From: Candidatus Aminicenantota bacterium
Lineage (GTDB): Bacteria; Acidobacteriota; Aminicenantia; Aminicenantales; Aminicenantaceae
Reading direction: 5' to 3'
Assembly: GCA_030615975.1 (NCBI GenBank)
Contig: JAUWYH010000072.1
Span: 1 to 7,482, forward strand
DNA: 7,482 bases
Position 1 is the stretch's first letter, and every line of letters begins with the position of its first letter. Of this stretch, positions 4,917 to 7,482 are shown one piece after another. The notes under the pieces were generated by a model, which saw only the letters and a list, made by a program, of their open reading frames with translations, was not told the origin of the DNA and searched no databases. The translations under genes and the position numbers were made by a program.

Positions 4917-7482
4917 TTAATACGCATAGGAGAAAGGGCAGATTATTCTAAAATCACAGAGTCTGCAGCTATACCAATTTGGCTTGGCTTTATAATCCTG
5001 GCAGCGTATTCCTGCTTCAGCTTCTCTTATTTTTTCCATGGCCCTTCCCAGCTCTTTTTCTTTTTTTTGAGCACGGCCAACAATATCTGACTCCAGATAA
5101 TAAAGCTGAGTCTCAACAAGGGGAGCATCTTGGCTTTTGACAAAAGAGAGAGCATACAAATCCATCTGAAGACTGCCTTTTGTTTTTCTATCCGCCTCTT
5201 TCTGGTCTTTAACTTCTGTCGCCTTATAATCGATAACCACGGCTCCTTCTTGACCAAAATCAACCCTGTCCCAACGACCGATGAACTTAACCTTATCTAA
5301 CTGCCATCTGAAACTCTGTTCAAGAAAAGACGGTAAATATCTGGAGTTTTCCTCTCGACGGTAAAAAAGACGGAGTGCCCTCTCTCCAGCTTTCTTCCGC
5401 ATTTCCTCATGCTCTCGGCTGAGAAAACCCTCGTTGATCCACCTTTTTTCATATTCGCTAAGAAACTCATCTTCGGTCATCTTTTCCCCAGCCATTCTAT
5501 TTTTTAAATAAAAATGAATAGTGTTGTGAAGAACGCGACCAAAGATGAGGGTGTGATGAGGAAGAACAGGAATCCTCATGATATGTCTGAACTTGTACTT
5601 GAGAGGGCATGTCAGATAATCCTCCACTTGAAAATAACTTAAAGTCAAGACTTCTTTCTCTCTTACTGAAGGAAAAATTCGCGGTTTAGACGCAGCCGGA
5701 GCATACCTCTTTATCTCTTCTACGGGAGATGTACGAAGAACATCTTGAGGCATTTTGAGAAGATCCAGAGCCTCCAAAACAAAAGGGCTTACTTTTTTCA
5801 GACGTTTTAAACCGTAATCTTTGGCCCAAGTCAAATAGAGAAGCTTTTTGGCTCTGGTCATCCCCACATAAAAAAGTCTTCGTTCCTCCTGAAAATAATA
5901 CTCTCCTTCAGGAAGCGTCTCCTTTAAAATCTCATCAGGAATAGGTATTTTCTCTTTCCTTCCCCGACCCGGAAATCTATCAGCGATAAGGCAGACCATG
6001 AAAACGACAGGAAACTCAAGGCCTTTAGCCTTATGGACAGTGAGGACGCTAACGGCTTCTTCCTCCAGTTCTGCTTCAGCTGTTGCTGGGTTATCTCCTA
6101 CTTCTTGCAGAAGATCCAGATGTCGAGCAAATGAATTGATGGAGTCATCCTCTGTCAACTCTGAAAAATTCTTCACTTTATCAAAAAAAAGACGAATATT
6201 CTTAAGCTTCACCTCATCCTGAATGGTCCGACCTTCTGCCAGGGATTTTAGATAACCTGTCCTCTCGAGAAAAGAATAGAGAACCCGCCCTGCATTTTGA
6301 GAGCTTGAGAGTTGAACAAAATAGAGTAAATCCTGAAAAATTTTATTGATTTTTTCCTCTGTTGATGAAGAAATTCCTACGGGGCACCTTCCTTTAAAAA
6401 TTTCTCTGAAAACTTTATGCAAAGGAAAGTTCTTCTTAAAAGCATAATTGGAAATAACTGTCAAATCGTAAGAGTCTGTTTGATAAACTTCAGAAAGAGC
6501 CACGTAAAAAAGACTCTTGCTATCTTCAACATCAGTCAAGGCCATTATGAAAGAAACAAGGATTTTCACTTCATCCTGAGAATACAACCCCCTGCTTCCT
6601 GAGAATCGGAACGGAATCTCCTTCATGTTAAGGGCTCTGAGAAAAGGATCTGCATCTGCATTTCTTCTTATTAAAACAGCCATGTCTCCATACCGATACC
6701 CTTTATTTACCTTTTCTTGGATAATTTCGGCAACCTTATCCGCTTCATGAGAAATAGTATCAAACTGGAGGAGATGAATACTTTTTCCGTTACTCTCCGT
6801 AGATGATTCAAGAATTTTATTTATGCGATACTTGAATTCCAATCTATTGGGATTATTCTGTTTGATAAGCTGATAGGCAGAATCTAAGATTGATTGAGTG
6901 GAACGATAATTTTTGGTTAAGACTATTTTTTTGGCCTTAGGGTAGAATTCCTGGAAATTGAGGATGTTGGCGAGCGATGCTCCCCTGAAACGAAAAATGC
7001 TCTGATCATCATCCCCGCACACGGTTAAATTATTGTGTTCCGAGGCCAAAAGTCTAAGCAGTTCAAATTGAATGTAGTTTGTATCCTGGAGTTCATCAAC
7101 AAGAATGTATTTGTATTTTTCCTGAAATTCTTTAAGGACCGAAGGTCTCTTTCTAAAAAGTTCTACGACCAGCAATACTTGGTCTTCGAAATCAATCTTT
7201 CCCTTGCTCCTATAAATCTCCTGATACTTCATGTAAACTTTCGCCATCTCCAAATGTTTTTGAGAATACTCCTTCTCCTCCTCATTTGAAGCATTTTCGA
7301 TTAGCTTCTTTGAATATTCAAGGTACTCATCAGGATTGATGTCTTCCTGTTTCAATCTTTTTATTGCCGCCAGAAGATCCTGGATGTATTTTGTAGGCGA
7401 ACTTAAAGGCCGGTAATAATCCAAAGGGAACTGGAAGAGAAACTCTCTGAAGAAAATGGCCTGCTCGATATCGTCTAAGAGT
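4917..7482 (-). CDS. UvrD/PcrA-like SF1A helicase fused to a C-terminal RecB-type Fe-S nuclease (5' end beyond right edge)
   Basis: ATP-dependent DNA translocase plus nuclease, probably for double-strand-break processing or repair, as in AdnAB- or AddB-like enzymes. The reading frame is open to the right edge; 854 residues are visible (numbered here from the first visible codon). Upstream codons (LLDDIEQAIFF...) read as helicase, so the TTG at 7424 is not the start. Walker A is outside the window. Visible motifs: II VDELQD (128-133), III GDDDQS (156-161), IV NYRST (191-195), V TVHKAKGLE (481-489), VI VGMTRAKK (539-546). The nuclease from about 610 has H652, D738 in GRWDRVD, D751-Y-K753 and Q772, all in RecB-nuclease order. 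C625 with C839, C842 and C848 (C-x2-C-x5-C) forms an AddB/Cas4-like 4Fe-4S set. All active-site residues are intact. The gene ends convergent with sppA, with no clear terminator. Confidence 0.92.
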   Translation of the reverse strand, partial: LLDDIEQAIFFREFLFQFPLDYYRPLSSPTKYIQDLLAAIKRLKQEDINPDEYLEYSKKLIENASNEEEKEYSQKHLEMAKVYMKYQEIYRSKGKIDFEDQVLLVVELFRKRPSVLKEFQEKYKYILVDELQDTNYIQFELLRLLASEHNNLTVCGDDDQSIFRFRGASLANILNFQEFYPKAKKIVLTKNYRSTQSILDSAYQLIKQNNPNRLEFKYRINKILESSTESNGKSIHLLQFDTISHEADKVAEIIQEKVNKGYRYGDMAVLIRRNADADPFLRALNMKEIPFRFSGSRGLYSQDEVKILVSFIMALTDVEDSKSLFYVALSEVYQTDSYDLTVISNYAFKKNFPLHKVFREIFKGRCPVGISSSTEEKINKIFQDLLYFVQLSSSQNAGRVLYSFLERTGYLKSLAEGRTIQDEVKLKNIRLFFDKVKNFSELTEDDSINSFARHLDLLQEVGDNPATAEAELEEEAVSVLTVHKAKGLEFPVVFMVCLIADRFPGRGRKEKIPIPDEILKETLPEGEYYFQEERRLFYVGMTRAKKLLYLTWAKDYGLKRLKKVSPFVLEALDLLKMPQDVLRTSPVEEIKRYAPAASKPRIFPSVREKEVLTLSYFQVEDYLTCPLKYKFRHIMRIPVLPHHTLIFGRVLHNTIHFYLKNRMAGEKMTEDEFLSEYEKRWINEGFLSREHEEMRKKAGERALRLFYRREENSRYLPSFLEQSFRWQLDKVKFIGRWDRVDFGQEGAVVIDYKATEVKDQKEADRKTKGSLQMDLYALSFVKSQDAPLVETQLYYLESDIVGRAQKKEKELGRAMEKIREAEAGIRCQDYKAKPNWYSCRLCDFRIICPFSYAY

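Noticed and set aside
4905..5090. Plus-strand ORF across the helicase-nuclease 3' end
   Set aside because: Antisense to the Fe-S cysteine region of the nuclease domain, whose motifs are intact on the other strand; no start signals.

Overview
This AT-rich window comes from an uncultured-looking bacterium. It holds three solid genes, two genes cut by the window edges, three candidate small ORFs and two structured non-coding elements. The proteins are ordinary bacterial housekeeping or envelope types. Style and composition would fit an acidobacterial/Aminicenantes-like lineage, but that placement is only an impression and no marker gene fixes it.

Layout, left to right. (1) Positions 1-187, minus strand: the N-terminal part of an ECF-type sigma-70 factor, running off the left edge. 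Just upstream are two very short ORFs of 33 and 44 codons. The first has a near-perfect Shine-Dalgarno, the second starts on the first one's stop (ATGA), and the second overlaps the sigma start in another frame. This is either a coupled leader arrangement or a frameshift-damaged gene. (2) Positions 384-435: a short sequence with the look of a dispersed repeat (GGGGACGGTTC core), which could also act as a weak terminator. (3) Positions 450-2619, minus strand: a two-gene ABC-2 export operon, with the NatB-like permease overlapping the end of the NatA-like ATPase by 26 bases. (4) Positions 2620-2800: a divergent promoter region with a 10-bp-period direct repeat. (5) Positions 2801-4510, plus strand: a full-length double-domain signal peptide peptidase SppA with its catalytic Lys and Ser visible. 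(6) Positions 4511-4916: a convergent intergenic region with a good intrinsic terminator, a hidden 24-codon hydrophobic ORF with a consensus ribosome binding site (minus strand), and an 83-bp element bounded by perfect 14-bp inverted repeats. (7) Positions 4917-7482, minus strand: a UvrD/PcrA-type superfamily 1 helicase fused to a C-terminal PD-(D/E)XK nuclease with a probable Fe-S cluster. Its N-terminus, with the Walker A motif, lies beyond the right edge.

The ABC exporter and SppA both act at the membrane and share a divergent control region, so they may respond to related envelope conditions; this is inference. The helicase-nuclease belongs to recombination and repair and is not obviously linked to them. 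I see no CRISPR array, tRNA, rRNA, complete transposase or clear defence island. The observations most worth a second look are the ORF stack ahead of the sigma factor and the inverted-repeat element with its adjacent tiny membrane-peptide ORF.
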